DNA from: UBA5216 sp043743335 | Lineage (GTDB): Bacteria > Pseudomonadota > Gammaproteobacteria > Burkholderiales > SG8-41 | NCBI GenBank assembly: GCA_043743335.1 | Contig: JAYTWR010000074.1 | Coordinates: forward strand, 4,325 to 68,324 | Reading direction: 5' to 3' | DNA: 64,000 bases | Shown: one piece after another, positions 42,275 through 50,612 of the stretch | Position numbering within the stretch: position 1 is the first letter of the stretch | Layout: every line of letters starts with the position of its first letter | Position numbers and translations under genes: made by a program | Notes under the pieces: generated by a model | Seen by the model: only the letters and a program-made list of their open reading frames with translations | The model's database searches: none | Told to the model about the DNA's origin: nothing

Positions 42275-44464
42275 TTAAGTTGAGGGCAATGGCCGCCAGC
42301 GCCGCAGCAACAGCGCGTTGCTGACCACCGACACCGACGACAGCGCCATGGCAGCACCGGCAATCACCGGGTTGAGCAGCCCAAAAGCGGCCAGCGGTAT
42401 TCCCAGTGCGTTATAGAAAAACGCAAAAAAGAGATTCTGCCGGATTTTAGTGAGCGTGGCGCGTGACAGGCGTATGGCGTCGGCCACACGCATCAGGTCG
42501 TTGTGCATCAGCGTGATGTCAGCGGCCTGAATGGCCACATCGGCGCCAGCGCCAATGGCAAAACTCACATCCGCAGCGGCCAAGGCGGGCGCATCATTGA
42601 CGCCATCCCCGACCATGCCGACGGTCTGCCCGCTGGTCTGCAATGCCTGCACCTGCGCGGCCTTGTCTTGCGGCAACAAATTAGCCTGCCACTGCGCAAT
42701 GCCAGCGTCGCGCGCGATGGCGGCAGCCGTAAGCGCGTTGTCGCCGGTTAGCATTATGGGCGTGACTTTCAGCGTCAGCAGCTCACTTAGGGCGCGCGCC
42801 GTGGTGGGGCGCAGCTTGTCGGCAATGGCGATAACGCCAAGCACACGCCCCGCCAGTGCCACGAAAATCACCGTTTTGCCGGATTGCTGCAGTGGCGCGA
42901 TGCTTTGTTCTCGCAGCGCCAAGCCCAGTTCGGCGGCGTAGGCAGGCGAACCGAGAACGGCGGGCACGCCATCGAGCATGCCGTGCAAGCCTTTGCCAGA
43001 AATGGAGCGAAATTCAAATATCTCTTTAAAATCAACTAGTTGTGACTTGGCATGCACGATGACCGCCTGCGCCAGCGGATGTTTCGAGCCATGCGCCAGC
43101 GCGGCGGCGATAGCGAGCAGTGCGCTAGCCGTGGTGCCTGCGGCGGGCACAACATCGGTCACTACCGGCTTGCCTTCGGTGAGCGTGCCGGTTTTATCGA
43201 CCACCAGCGTGGTGAGCTTACCGGCGGTTTCCAGCGCCGCTGCGTTGCGGATCAAAATGCCGGAGCGCGCACCGATGCCGCTGCCCACCATGATGGCCGT
43301 GGGCGTAGCCAAGCCCAACGCGCACGGGCACGCGATCACCAACACCGCCACCGCGTTAATCAGGCCGGCCGTGTAGTCGCCGCCGATCAAGCCCCAGCCC
43401 AGCAACGTCGCCACCGCGATCACCATAACGATCGGGACGAATACGCCGGCGATGACATCTGCCAAGCGCTGTATGGGTGCTTTGGAGCCTTGCGCGTCTT
43501 CAACCAGCCGCACGATGGCGGCCAGCGCCGTTTGCTCGCCGACACCGGTAGCGTGACAGCGCAACAGGCCTTGCTGATTTATCGTGCCGGCGTACACGCG
43601 TGCGCCAGCGCGCTTAGCCGAGGGCAGACTTTCGCCGGTAAGCAGCGCTTCATCCACGCTGGATTCGCCGTCGAGCACATCACCATCGACAGGAACGCTG
43701 TCGCCGGGCCGCACCACAAAAATATCGCCTGCACGCAGCGCCGCCAGCGCAATCTCCACGCGCTGCCCGTCGCGTTCCACCGTTGCGGTTTTGGGTTGCA
43801 GTTGCAGCAGCGACTCAATCGCCGACGAGGCCTTGGCGCGCGCGCGCATTTCCAGCAGCTTGCCCAGCAGCACCAAAGTGATGACCGTGGCGCTGGCCTC
43901 AAAATACCCGTGCAGCGGCAGACCCAGCGCCATTACAGCCACGCTGTAGCCATAGGCCATAGACGTGCCCAACGCCACCAGCACATCCATATTCGCCGCA
44001 CCGCCGCGCAATGCGTGCCAGGCGCTCACATAAAACCGCCCGCCGATCCAAAACTGCACCGGTGTCGCCAACGCAAACTGCAGCCACAGCGGCAGCCAGT
44101 CGTGCTTGCCAGCGAGCATCGCCGGCATTTGCAGTAGAAACGGCAGCGTGAGCATCGCGGCCATCACAAAGCGGCGAAATTCGGCCTGATACGCCTCGGC
44201 ATGCAGGCGCTTTTCATCGTCACGCGACTGCGCGGTTTTTACCTGCGCGCCGTAACCGGCTTTTTCGACGGCCTTGATCAGCGCATCGGGCGGGGTGGCG
44301 GGCGAGTAGGCCACGCGCGCGGTTTCGCTGGCGAAATTTACCGTCGCGGTAACCCCCGGCAAGCGGTTCAATACCTTTTCAATGCGCGCGGCGCAGGCGG
44401 CGCAGGTCATGCCGGTGACGGCAAGGTCTACGCGGGGCAGGGTGGCGGTGGGGCCGGTTTGCAT
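42275..44464 (-). CDS. copA: Cu(I)-exporting P-type ATPase CopA
   Basis: 729 residues, P1B-type ATPase. One N-terminal HMA domain (GMTCAACAAR, Cys21/Cys24), about eight membrane helices, the CPC metal site in VIACPCALGLATPTA (Cys379), phosphorylation Asp423 in DKTGTLTEG, and the hinge GDGVNDAPAL. It pumps Cu(I) out of the cytoplasm. About residues 474-485 of the nucleotide-binding domain (SQLVDFKEIFEF) are encoded by a copy of the dispersed AT repeat, in frame. No clear CueR operator was found in the ~275 bp upstream. Confidence 0.93.
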   Translation of the reverse strand: MQTGPTATLPRVDLAVTGMTCAACAARIEKVLNRLPGVTATVNFASETARVAYSPATPPDALIKAVEKAGYGAQVKTAQSRDDEKRLHAEAYQAEFRRFVMAAMLTLPFLLQMPAMLAGKHDWLPLWLQFALATPVQFWIGGRFYVSAWHALRGGAANMDVLVALGTSMAYGYSVAVMALGLPLHGYFEASATVITLVLLGKLLEMRARAKASSAIESLLQLQPKTATVERDGQRVEIALAALRAGDIFVVRPGDSVPVDGDVLDGESSVDEALLTGESLPSAKRAGARVYAGTINQQGLLRCHATGVGEQTALAAIVRLVEDAQGSKAPIQRLADVIAGVFVPIVMVIAVATLLGWGLIGGDYTAGLINAVAVLVIACPCALGLATPTAIMVGSGIGARSGILIRNAAALETAGKLTTLVVDKTGTLTEGKPVVTDVVPAAGTTASALLAIAAALAHGSKHPLAQAVIVHAKSQLVDFKEIFEFRSISGKGLHGMLDGVPAVLGSPAYAAELGLALREQSIAPLQQSGKTVIFVALAGRVLGVIAIADKLRPTTARALSELLTLKVTPIMLTGDNALTAAAIARDAGIAQWQANLLPQDKAAQVQALQTSGQTVGMVGDGVNDAPALAAADVSFAIGAGADVAIQAADITLMHNDLMRVADAIRLSRATLTKIRQNLFFAFFYNALGIPLAAFGLLNPVIAGAAMALSSVSVVSNALLLRRWRPLPST
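43012..43045 (-). repeat. Dispersed AT-rich repeat, copy 6, inside copA
   Basis: On the minus (coding) strand CACAACTAGTTGATTTTAAA plus AT-rich sequence, a diverged copy of the window-wide element that stays in frame within the nucleotide-binding domain of CopA. It is AT-rich against clearly GC-rich surroundings. Confidence 0.6.
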
Positions 44465-44543
44465 GGTTGCATTCTCGGCTTATAGGTGGGGACTGAAATA
44501 GGGAAGTAAAGGGTGCGCTTGGTGTGCTTTGCTGCCAGTAGGT

Positions 44544-44573
44544 CAAAAACATCAATAGAATCAGATGCTAACG
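44544..44573 (-). repeat. Dispersed AT-rich repeat, degenerate copy 7
   Basis: On the minus strand GTTAGCATCTGATTCTATTG plus a T-rich tail, resembling the element with several mismatches. In the copA-pilU gap. Confidence 0.4.
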
Positions 44574-44619
44574 TTATTTGATACGCGATGGTAACGATTC
44601 ATCAGCGTCCCCGTAGCAT

Positions 44620-44670
44620 GCCGGTGAGCGTAGCGAACCGCATCGTTCGCGTGATAGGCGCACGCAAGGC
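44620..44670 (+). repeat. Half copy of the palindromic GCCGGTGA repeat
   Basis: The 51 bp from GCCGGTGAGCGTAGCGAACC to ACGCAAGGC match the reverse complement of 62059-62109 at most positions (GCCGGTGAGTGTAGCGAACC, and so on). Located in the copA-pilU gap; the rest of that 275 bp gap shows no gene. Confidence 0.7.
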
Positions 44671-44739
44671 AATTTCACGCTGTCAGCACAGTTACTCGCG
44701 ATGATTGATTCGCATCAAAACATATCCGCGCTGTAGCGG

Positions 44740-45921
44740 CTACTTCTTCTCTTCCTTGCCTTCCTCAGCTTTGGCCGGCTCGTCTTGCTGCATGCTCAAT
44801 CCCATGGTGTTCGTGGACAGCGGCTCACCACGTTTGCTCTTGAGTTTGATGTTCAACCGCAGCTCGTTGGCAGAATCAGAATTGCGGATCGCTTCTTCGT
44901 AAGCGATAAAATTTTCGTCGTACAAATCAAACAAAGCCGAGTCAAAGGTGCGCATGCCCAGCTCACGCGATTTGGCCATAATGCCTTTGATGTCGCCGAA
45001 TTCGCCTTTGAAAATCTTCTCAGCGATGGTGGGCGTGTTGAGCATGATTTCAATCGCGGCTTTGCGGCCTTTGCCATCCTCCGTGCGCACCAGGCGCTGC
45101 GCGACGATGGAGCGCAGGTTGGCTGACAAATCCATGAGCAACTGATTGCGTCGCTCTTCGGGAAAAAAATTAATCACCCGCTCAATGGTTTGATTGGCGC
45201 TGTTGGCGTGTAGCGTGCCGAGGCACAAGTGCCCGGTTTCGGCGAAGGCGATGGCGTGCTCCATGGTCTCTGCGTCGCGGATTTCACCAATGAGAATCAC
45301 GTCCGGCGCTTGGCGTAGCGTGTTTTTCAGCGCGTGATGCCAGGTGTGCGTGTCGATGCCCACCTCGCGGTGTGTGATTAACGACATTTTTGAGGTATGC
45401 ACAAATTCCACCGGGTCTTCTACGGTAATAATGTGGCCAGCCGAGGTGCTATTGCGATGATCGATCATCGCCGCCAGCGACGTCGATTTGCCCGAGCCCG
45501 TGCCGCCCACCACCAGCACCAGTCCGCGCTTGTTCATGATGACTTCTTTGAGCACCGGTGGCAGACCCATTTTTTCAAAATTGGGAATCTCGGCCGGAAT
45601 CGTGCGGATCACCATGCCCACAAAGCGCTGCTGCACGAACACGTTTACGCGAAAGCGTGCGAGACCGGGAATGGACATCGCGAAGTTGCATTCCATTTCC
45701 TTGGCGAACTCTGCCCGCTGCAAATCATTCATCAGCGAATGCGCCAGCGTTCGAGTGATTTCACCGGTAAGCTTCTGGCTCGCCATTGGCGTCATCGAGC
45801 CGTGCGCCTTCATGCTCGGCGGAAAATCCGCCGAAATAAACAAATCCGACCCTTTTTGCTGAACCATCGAGCCCAGCAGCTTGTGCATATAGGCGCGCGC
45901 TTGTTCTTCGTTTAGTGCCAT
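44740..45921 (-). CDS. pilU: Type IV pilus retraction ATPase PilU
   Basis: 393 residues, PilT/PilU family. Walker A GGTGSGKST, Walker B region VILIGEIRDAETMEHAI, His-box GTLHANSANQTIERVINFF. The N-terminus AYMHKLLGSMVQQKGSDLFI and the long Lys/Glu-rich C-terminal tail (EEGKEEKK) point to PilU rather than PilT. PilU aids PilT-driven pilus retraction. ATG 45921 is preceded by AAGGACC. PilT, usually adjacent, is not in the window. The 216 bp upstream contain no gene. Confidence 0.88.
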   Translation of the reverse strand: MALNEEQARAYMHKLLGSMVQQKGSDLFISADFPPSMKAHGSMTPMASQKLTGEITRTLAHSLMNDLQRAEFAKEMECNFAMSIPGLARFRVNVFVQQRFVGMVIRTIPAEIPNFEKMGLPPVLKEVIMNKRGLVLVVGGTGSGKSTSLAAMIDHRNSTSAGHIITVEDPVEFVHTSKMSLITHREVGIDTHTWHHALKNTLRQAPDVILIGEIRDAETMEHAIAFAETGHLCLGTLHANSANQTIERVINFFPEERRNQLLMDLSANLRSIVAQRLVRTEDGKGRKAAIEIMLNTPTIAEKIFKGEFGDIKGIMAKSRELGMRTFDSALFDLYDENFIAYEEAIRNSDSANELRLNIKLKSKRGEPLSTNTMGLSMQQDEPAKAEEGKEEKK

Positions 45922-46137
45922 GAGGCGGTCCTTGTTTGCTTGCAGTGAATTCCCGCGCTGGTCGCATGCCACGCGTGGTGCAGCGGCAGTTGAGTGGGCG
46001 AGACTTGATGAGCGGAATTATCGCTCAAAAGTTATGCAGACGCTTTGCAGGGCAGCGAGGCTATCTTGGCTGTGCCCACGCGGGCGAGGTGATGTGTGGC
46101 GTATTTTTGTGCCTGTCACAGCAACGGTTCTCGCACG

Positions 46138-46593
46138 CTATTTCTCATCCAGCCCGCCCCCAAACCGGATGGAAACATCAATCTCATAGCCGTCTGGGTC
46201 ACTCAGGTAAATGGAGCTGGATTTAGCGTAATGGATGAGATACGGCTTGCCGTGTTTGTCGGTGCGGGTTTTGATGCCGGCTTGCATGACGCGCGCGAGC
46301 ACGTCGTCGATTTGCTGTCCGGGTTGCAGGGCAAAACCGAAGTGGATGATGCGCATGTCGCGTGTGGTTTTCGCCTTCGACGTTTCATACAGCACGAGGT
46401 AGGCCACGTGGGGCAAGCCCAGCGTGACCCACGGAAATTCTTCGAGGTCGCGGTGGTCTTCCTTGATCGCAAAGCCGAATACGTCACGGTAAAACGTGAT
46501 GGACTGTTCGAGGTTGGTGACACACATATTGATGTGGTCGATGCCGGATATGGGCAGGAGGGGCACGATAGGCACGATAGGCACGATAGGCAT
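46138..46593 (-). CDS. VOC-family (glyoxalase-like) protein
   Basis: 151 residues from ATG 46593; a single VOC/glyoxalase unit. GIDHINMCVTNLEQSITFYRDVFGF starts the first beta-alpha-beta module; IIHFGFALQPGQQIDDVLARV and SSIYLSDPDGYEIDV supply the usual metal-ligand positions (His, His/Glu). Function unknown: could be a dioxygenase, isomerase or resistance protein. The N-terminus begins with a PIVPIVPIV tract encoded by a 9-bp tandem repeat. An upstream ATG (46650) would add low-complexity residues. Confidence 0.8.
   Translation of the reverse strand: MPIVPIVPIVPLLPISGIDHINMCVTNLEQSITFYRDVFGFAIKEDHRDLEEFPWVTLGLPHVAYLVLYETSKAKTTRDMRIIHFGFALQPGQQIDDVLARVMQAGIKTRTDKHGKPYLIHYAKSSSIYLSDPDGYEIDVSIRFGGGLDEK
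46564..46590 (-). repeat. 9-bp tandem array, three units, at the 5' end of the VOC gene
   Basis: CCTATCGTG three times on the coding strand directly after the ATG, encoding PIV x3, followed by a diverged fourth unit (CCCCTCCTG). In-frame unit length. Confidence 0.9.
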
Positions 46594-46680
46594 GGCGTTG
46601 CGGTGGCTTGCGGGCAGCCTAGGCGGTGATGGCGGGCGAGCCTCACGCACGGCCCGGGACTCGCCGGTTTAGGCGGTAAT

Positions 46681-46710
46681 TTAAAAAATCTTTTAAAATC
46701 AATTAGTTAC
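46681..46710 (-). repeat. Dispersed AT-rich repeat, copy 8
   Basis: On the minus strand GTAACTAATTGATTTTAAAA plus a T-rich tail, an exact core match. It lies upstream of the leftward VOC gene in a ~450 bp stretch without genes. Confidence 0.85.
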
Positions 46711-46824
46711 AAAATTTTGCTGGGCAGCGGCATGCCATGGGTTTCCTTCAACATCATTCGGACGCGGCCATCAACAATACACGACTTCGCGCTAGAATCC
46801 CTCGTCTATCCCGATGTTCATTTG

Positions 46825-46992
46825 GTCTCTATTCAGCCTCTATGAAAAATCAAAAGCTTCCCTCATCCCAACCCTTCTGCTGCGCTTCAAGTGTGCCCTT
46901 GTCCCGGGGGGAGAAGGGCTTTGAACCCTCTCCCTCCGGGAGAGGGCAGGGTGAGGGAAGGGGTTGTTATTTCACAGAGGCTGAATAGAGAC
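46825..46992. mobile_element. 168-bp MITE-like element with REP-like core
   Basis: The ends are 23-bp terminal inverted repeats: left 46825-46847 begins GTCTCTATTCAGCCTCT, and right 46970-46992 is its reverse complement with one mismatch. Further inward, CTTCCCTCA near 46858 pairs with TGAGGGAAG near 46952. The core contains the palindrome CCCTCTCCCTCCGGGAGAGG, typical of REP-like sequences of beta/gammaproteobacteria. No transposase gene and no clear target duplication. It lies about 55 bp upstream of the next VOC gene. Confidence 0.7.
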
Positions 46993-47046
46993 TTTATTTG
47001 TTTATTAGTTCATACCCACGTTAACTTGAGATCACTGGAGGCTTGC

Positions 47047-47937
47047 ATGGATAACAACACTCGACCGGTTTTCAATCGCGCTGCCGAAGACATCGGCAAT
47101 TCCGTCTGGCTGGAGCATACCAATACCACGGTGCCGGATCAGATTCCTGCTGTGCTGTTTTACCTCACGGGCATGGGCCTCACGCGCGACCCGTACATCA
47201 TGACTGGGCTGGAGAATATGTGGGTCAACATTGGTCGGAGCCAAATTCACATGCCAGCGCGCGCGGCGCAGGTATTGCGCGGACACACTGGCATTGTGCA
47301 GCCTGATCGTGCGGCGTTGCTCAAGCGCTTGGAGTATGTAACGCCCAAGCTAGCCGGCACTAAATTTGCCTATAAAGATTGCGGCGAATATGTCGAAACC
47401 ACTTGCCCGTGGGGTAACAAATTTAAGGTGTATGAGCCAGACCCGTCGCGCTTTGGCGGCGTGCAACTGGGCATCCCGTATGTCGAATTCGATGTGCCGG
47501 TGGGCGTGGCGGACGGTATTGCGCGTTTTTACAACGCGGCGATTAAGGCGCCAGCGAAAGTGGTGGATGACAAAGCCGGTCGTGCGGCGCATGTGTTGGT
47601 GGGCCACAATCAGTATTTGATTTTCCGTGAGACCAGCAACCCGATCCCGGAATACGACGGCCATCATCTGCAAATCTACATTGCTGACTTCTCCGGCCCG
47701 CACGATTGGCTGCAAGCCAAAGGCCTGATCACGGAAGAAAGCGATCAATACCAATATCGCTTCAAGGATATTGTCGATCCCGATTCCGGTAAATTCCTCT
47801 ACACCATTGAACACGAGGTGCGCAGCATTACCCATCCGCTGTATGCGCGCCCGCTGGTGAACCGCAATCCGGTGCAAACCAATCGCAACTACCGGCCCGG
47901 CTACGATGCGGGTCAGTGGGCCACGCCGCACGGGTAG
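47047..47937 (+). CDS. VOC-family protein (two-module, dioxygenase-like)
   Basis: 296 residues that look like a fused pair of VOC modules: MWVNIGRSQIHMPARAAQVL in the first, IPYVEFDVPVGVADGIARFYN and HHLQIYIADFSGPHDWLQAK in the second. His and Glu positions are compatible with a metal site, but no activity can be named. ATG 47047 is preceded by CTGGAGGCTTGC, so the longer open frame upstream, which crosses the MITE-like element, is rejected. Its last 32 bases overlap the following TctC gene. Confidence 0.82.
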   Translation: MDNNTRPVFNRAAEDIGNSVWLEHTNTTVPDQIPAVLFYLTGMGLTRDPYIMTGLENMWVNIGRSQIHMPARAAQVLRGHTGIVQPDRAALLKRLEYVTPKLAGTKFAYKDCGEYVETTCPWGNKFKVYEPDPSRFGGVQLGIPYVEFDVPVGVADGIARFYNAAIKAPAKVVDDKAGRAAHVLVGHNQYLIFRETSNPIPEYDGHHLQIYIADFSGPHDWLQAKGLITEESDQYQYRFKDIVDPDSGKFLYTIEHEVRSITHPLYARPLVNRNPVQTNRNYRPGYDAGQWATPHG

Positions 47938-48913
47938 CGCAATCCATCCCGCAACAGCAGCAACGATATTCTGCGGCGCTTTGTGGTGGTTGATGGCAGG
48001 TGCCAGCGCTCAGGCGCAAGCGTGGCCTACGAAGCCCGTACGCCTGATTGTGCCGATGGCCGCTGGCGGTGGCAGTGATAGCGTAGCGCGTCTCTTGGCG
48101 GGCAAGTTGAGCGAAGCGCTCGGCCAGCAATTCGTGGTGGACAATCGCGGCGGGGGCGGGGGCTTAATCGGCATTGGCATGGCGGTGAAATCGCCGCCGG
48201 ATGGCTACACCCTGATGCTGATTTCCGGCAGCGTGCCCGCCACCATCGCCGCGCACAAACCGCCGTATGATGCCATCGGCGGCTTGAGCGGCGTGATCCG
48301 TGTCGGCTACTCGCCGCTATTGCTGGTAGTGCATCCGTCGATACCGGTCAACACCGTAAAGGCGTTCATCGCGTTCGTGCGCGCGAAGCCGGGGCAACTG
48401 TCGTTTGTGGTGCCGGGCGTGGGCAGTCTCACGCACTTGGCGATGGCGCATTTGATGGCGATCACCCAGTTGCGCATGCTGCATGTGCCGTACAAAAGCA
48501 CCGGGCTCGGTATGACCGATTTGATCGCCGGCCAAACGCAGGTAATGATGACTGGCATGCTGCCGGTGTTGCCCTATGTGCAGGCAGGGCGCTTGCGCGC
48601 GATCGCGGTGAGCACTGGGCAGCGCTGGCCGGCGCAGCCGGAGATTCCCGCTGTGGCGGAAACGCTGCCGGGCTTTGATGTGGAATCGTGGTTCGCCGTG
48701 GTTGCGCCCAAGGGCACGCCTGCGGCGGTGATCGCGCGAGTGAATAGCGAATCCAACAAGCTGCTGCAGGATGCCGCCTTGCGCAAATCGCTGGACGCGC
48801 AAGGCATGGCGGCAGCGGGCGGCACAGCCGATGATGTCGACAAGCGTATGCGCACTGAGGTTGAGCGTTGGTCGAAAATCATTCGCGACGCCAATATACG
48901 CATTGACGAATAA
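47906..48913 (+). CDS. TctC/Bug-type periplasmic binding protein
   Basis: 335 residues, full-length tripartite tricarboxylate transporter receptor-like protein. The signal peptide ends near SAQAQA, then WPTKPVRLIVPMAAGGGSDSVAR, FVVDNRGGGGGLIGIGMAVK, DLIAGQTQVMMTGMLP, the AETLPGFDVESWF region and C-terminal WSKIIRDANIRIDE. It binds a small carboxylate or related ligand, identity unknown. ATG 47906 overlaps the VOC gene, suggesting co-expression. A dispersed AT repeat follows the stop directly. Confidence 0.9.
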   Translation: MRVSGPRRTGSAIHPATAATIFCGALWWLMAGASAQAQAWPTKPVRLIVPMAAGGGSDSVARLLAGKLSEALGQQFVVDNRGGGGGLIGIGMAVKSPPDGYTLMLISGSVPATIAAHKPPYDAIGGLSGVIRVGYSPLLLVVHPSIPVNTVKAFIAFVRAKPGQLSFVVPGVGSLTHLAMAHLMAITQLRMLHVPYKSTGLGMTDLIAGQTQVMMTGMLPVLPYVQAGRLRAIAVSTGQRWPAQPEIPAVAETLPGFDVESWFAVVAPKGTPAAVIARVNSESNKLLQDAALRKSLDAQGMAAAGGTADDVDKRMRTEVERWSKIIRDANIRIDE

Positions 48914-48943
48914 ACAAAAAAATCAATAAAATCAATTAGTTAC
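48914..48943 (-). repeat. Dispersed AT-rich repeat, copy 9
   Basis: On the minus strand GTAACTAATTGATTTTATTG plus a T-rich tail, an exact core match, starting on the base after the TctC stop codon and just upstream of an orphan signal-peptide start. Confidence 0.85.
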
Positions 48944-48982
48944 GTTTTATCTGTCGATTAGAAATCAGACCGGGAGGCGGGC

Positions 48983-49057
48983 ATGTGGGCGGCAAAGCAG
49001 TTGGTAATAGGCGCGTCGTTTGCGGCAATGGCCGCGACGGCAGGCGCGCAAACAGGT
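48983..49057 (+). pseudogene. Orphan 5' end of a secreted-protein gene
   Basis: GGGAGGCGGGC precedes an ATG at 48983 that opens MWAAKQLVIGASFAAMAATAGAQTG (in two parts, residues 1-20 then GAQTG), a textbook signal peptide ending AGAQ, as in TctC proteins. The open frame then simply reads antisense through the opposite-strand cupin gene, which ends at 49061. This looks like a gene whose body was lost or replaced. Confidence 0.55.
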
Positions 49058-49060
49058 AAC

Positions 49061-49390
49061 TCAATCCACAATAAACAGCGTCGCGCCGATGGCCGTGAAC
49101 GAGCGGTGTGCGTCGGCGTCATCGGCTACCTGATAGCTCATACCGGGCTTCAAGGTGTGGGTGCGGCCATCTTTGAGTTCGGTGGTGAGCTCGCCGGCCA
49201 TGCAAAGCAGGAAATGCCCTTTGTCACACCAATGATCGGCAAGGTAGCCGGGCGTGTAGTCGACCATGCGCACACGCACGTCGCCGAATTGCTGCGTGCG
49301 CCAGAAGGCTTTGCCGGTTGCGCCCGGATATTCTGTGCGCTCGATTTTTGACCAGTCGGTGGTGCCAAACGGTATGTTATTGATTTTCAT
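49061..49390 (-). CDS. DHCW-motif cupin-fold protein
   Basis: 109 residues, small single-domain cupin. Characteristic segment YLADHWCDKGHFLLCMAGEL followed by TLKPGMSYQVADDADAHRS. The family is known by its DHCW-type motif; biochemical role unestablished. It starts at ATG 49390, and its 3' end abuts the orphan signal-peptide start on the other strand. The terminator at 49439-49470 upstream belongs to the next leftward gene. Confidence 0.8.
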   Translation of the reverse strand: MKINNIPFGTTDWSKIERTEYPGATGKAFWRTQQFGDVRVRMVDYTPGYLADHWCDKGHFLLCMAGELTTELKDGRTHTLKPGMSYQVADDADAHRSFTAIGATLFIVD

Positions 49391-49438
49391 GGGAATTTTT
49401 ACTGTTATTGCCGGGAAAGTCCCATTCTACCCGCTAAA

Positions 49439-49470
49439 AAAACCGGCCTGTGATGACACAGGCCGGTTTT
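49439..49470 (-). terminator. Strong rho-independent terminator
   Basis: AAAACCGGCCTGTG, loop ATGA, CACAGGCCGGTTTT: a 14-bp perfect stem including flanking A/T runs on both sides, so it can act in both directions. It sits about 20 bases after the stop of the leftward glycine-zipper gene and so terminates that transcript. Confidence 0.9.
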
Positions 49471-49489
49471 GATTTGATGCGCTACCACC

Positions 49490-50116
49490 TTAGCGCATGA
49501 TGGCGGAAGGCGGCGGCGGGGCGGAACCCGGTGGTGGTGGCGGCGCGTAGTAGGGCGCTTGTGCCTGCGGTGGCGGGGGCGGCGGTTGATTGGCAGTGGG
49601 CGGCGGCGGGGCGTAGCCGGCTTGGGGCTGTGGCGCGGCGGCGGCGGGCGCGGTGGCGCGTCCGGGTGTCATGTTGCCGCGCAGGGCAACGCGGTGCCCC
49701 TTGGCGTACATGCACTGGGCGTAGCCATCGTCGTAACGGCGTTGCACGGCATAGCCCGACTGATTGCCCGTGGCCGCGCCGGTCAGCACCCCCATCAGCA
49801 GGCCGATCCCTGCGCCAGCGCCTGCAGCTTGGCTGGAGTTGCCGATGGCCGCACCGGCAGCGGCACCGATCACCGTACCGATAGCGGCGTTTTTGACGGC
49901 GTTGTTTTCTTGCGTGGCCGTGGGCGACGCGCCGGAATACTCGGTCGCGTATTGACGGCAACTCGTGTCGTCGGCGCGGAACTGGTCGAAATTCATGCCG
50001 GTGCCGGGCATGGCCGCAGTGCTCGGGCCGGTAGGCATGCTCACGCAGCCGCCCAGCCCAAGGCTTATCAAGGCCAGCAGCGCTACGGCTTTACGGTTCA
50101 CGCGATCCAGTGTCAT
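49490..50116 (-). CDS. Glycine-zipper lipoprotein with Pro-rich tail
   Basis: 208 residues. Lipoprotein signal with lipobox LGG-C, then FDQFRADDTSCRQYA, a glycine-zipper segment (IGTVIGAAAGAAIGNSSQAA and GAGIGLLMGVLTGAATGN) of the 17-kDa/YMGG-like type, DDGYAQCMYAKGHRV, and a C-terminal ~60 residues of Pro/Ala/Gln (YAPPPPTANQPPPPPP). Probably outer-membrane attached. ATG 50116 is chosen because the lipoprotein signal begins there; the frame upstream is low complexity. Follows the next gene by ten bases. Confidence 0.82.
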   Translation of the reverse strand: MTLDRVNRKAVALLALISLGLGGCVSMPTGPSTAAMPGTGMNFDQFRADDTSCRQYATEYSGASPTATQENNAVKNAAIGTVIGAAAGAAIGNSSQAAGAGAGIGLLMGVLTGAATGNQSGYAVQRRYDDGYAQCMYAKGHRVALRGNMTPGRATAPAAAAPQPQAGYAPPPPTANQPPPPPPQAQAPYYAPPPPPGSAPPPPSAIMR

Positions 50117-50126
50117 GGCTTTAGCC

Positions 50127-50612
50127 TTATTGAGGTGCGTGGGGCACGACGCGCTGCCACGGTGATGCGCAGGTTTGTGCGTGCGGATAATAGGTTTGGG
50201 AGTCTTGGCAGAAATACCAGTATTGCTGCTGTGCTTGGGCCTGCACTTGCGGCGCGGAACCCACGGGCGGGGCTGACGCTGCGGCATTGGCAGCGGGCTG
50301 CTCGATATACACAATCGGTTGTTGTTGCACGATCACCGGCGCTACCGGCGGATAGTACGCCGGGGCATAGCCGTAATACGGATAGCCATAAGGCTCGTAG
50401 TAGTAGGGCCGCGAGTAGTAGTGGGGCCGCGAGTAGGCGTAGGGCGAAGCCAGAATGCTCGCACCCACAATGCCCGCACCGACGACCACGCCGACGCGCG
50501 CGCCGCCACGATGATGATGATGGCCCGGACGAGCGGTGGCATCCGTGGCGACTATCGTCAGCGCGCCTGTCGCGGCGAGGCTAATGACGGTGGCGGCAGC
50601 GAGTTTTTTCAT
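50127..50612 (-). CDS. Exported Tyr/Pro-rich protein with C-terminal WYFC motif
   Basis: 161 residues. Signal peptide (LAAATVISLAATGALTIVA) is followed by a His cluster (PGHHHHRGG), a short Gly/Val hydrophobic stretch and a Tyr/Pro-rich section (RPYYYEPYGYPYYGYAPAYY). It ends YWYFCQDSQTYYPHAQTC, then ASPWQRV, a C-terminal motif common to many small proteobacterial envelope proteins. Function unknown. CCGGAG precedes ATG 50612. Likely co-transcribed with the glycine-zipper gene. Confidence 0.78.
   Translation of the reverse strand: MKKLAAATVISLAATGALTIVATDATARPGHHHHRGGARVGVVVGAGIVGASILASPYAYSRPHYYSRPYYYEPYGYPYYGYAPAYYPPVAPVIVQQQPIVYIEQPAANAAASAPPVGSAPQVQAQAQQQYWYFCQDSQTYYPHAQTCASPWQRVVPHAPQ

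Noticed and set aside
43052..44137. 361-codon plus-strand open frame
   Set aside because: Antisense shadow of copA; His/Arg-rich composition and no motif.
44465..44520. CueR operator upstream of copA
   Set aside because: No convincing CueR-type dyad with the required spacing was found.
46891..47046. N-terminal extension of the two-module VOC protein
   Set aside because: It covers the MITE-like element; a strong ribosome-binding site supports ATG 47047.
48983..49351. 122-residue gene starting with the orphan signal peptide
   Set aside because: Only the first ~25 codons look real; the rest is antisense to the cupin gene.
49559..50584. 341-codon plus-strand open frame
   Set aside because: Antisense to two genes with good signal peptides and ribosome-binding sites; low-complexity Gly/Arg/Ala translation.
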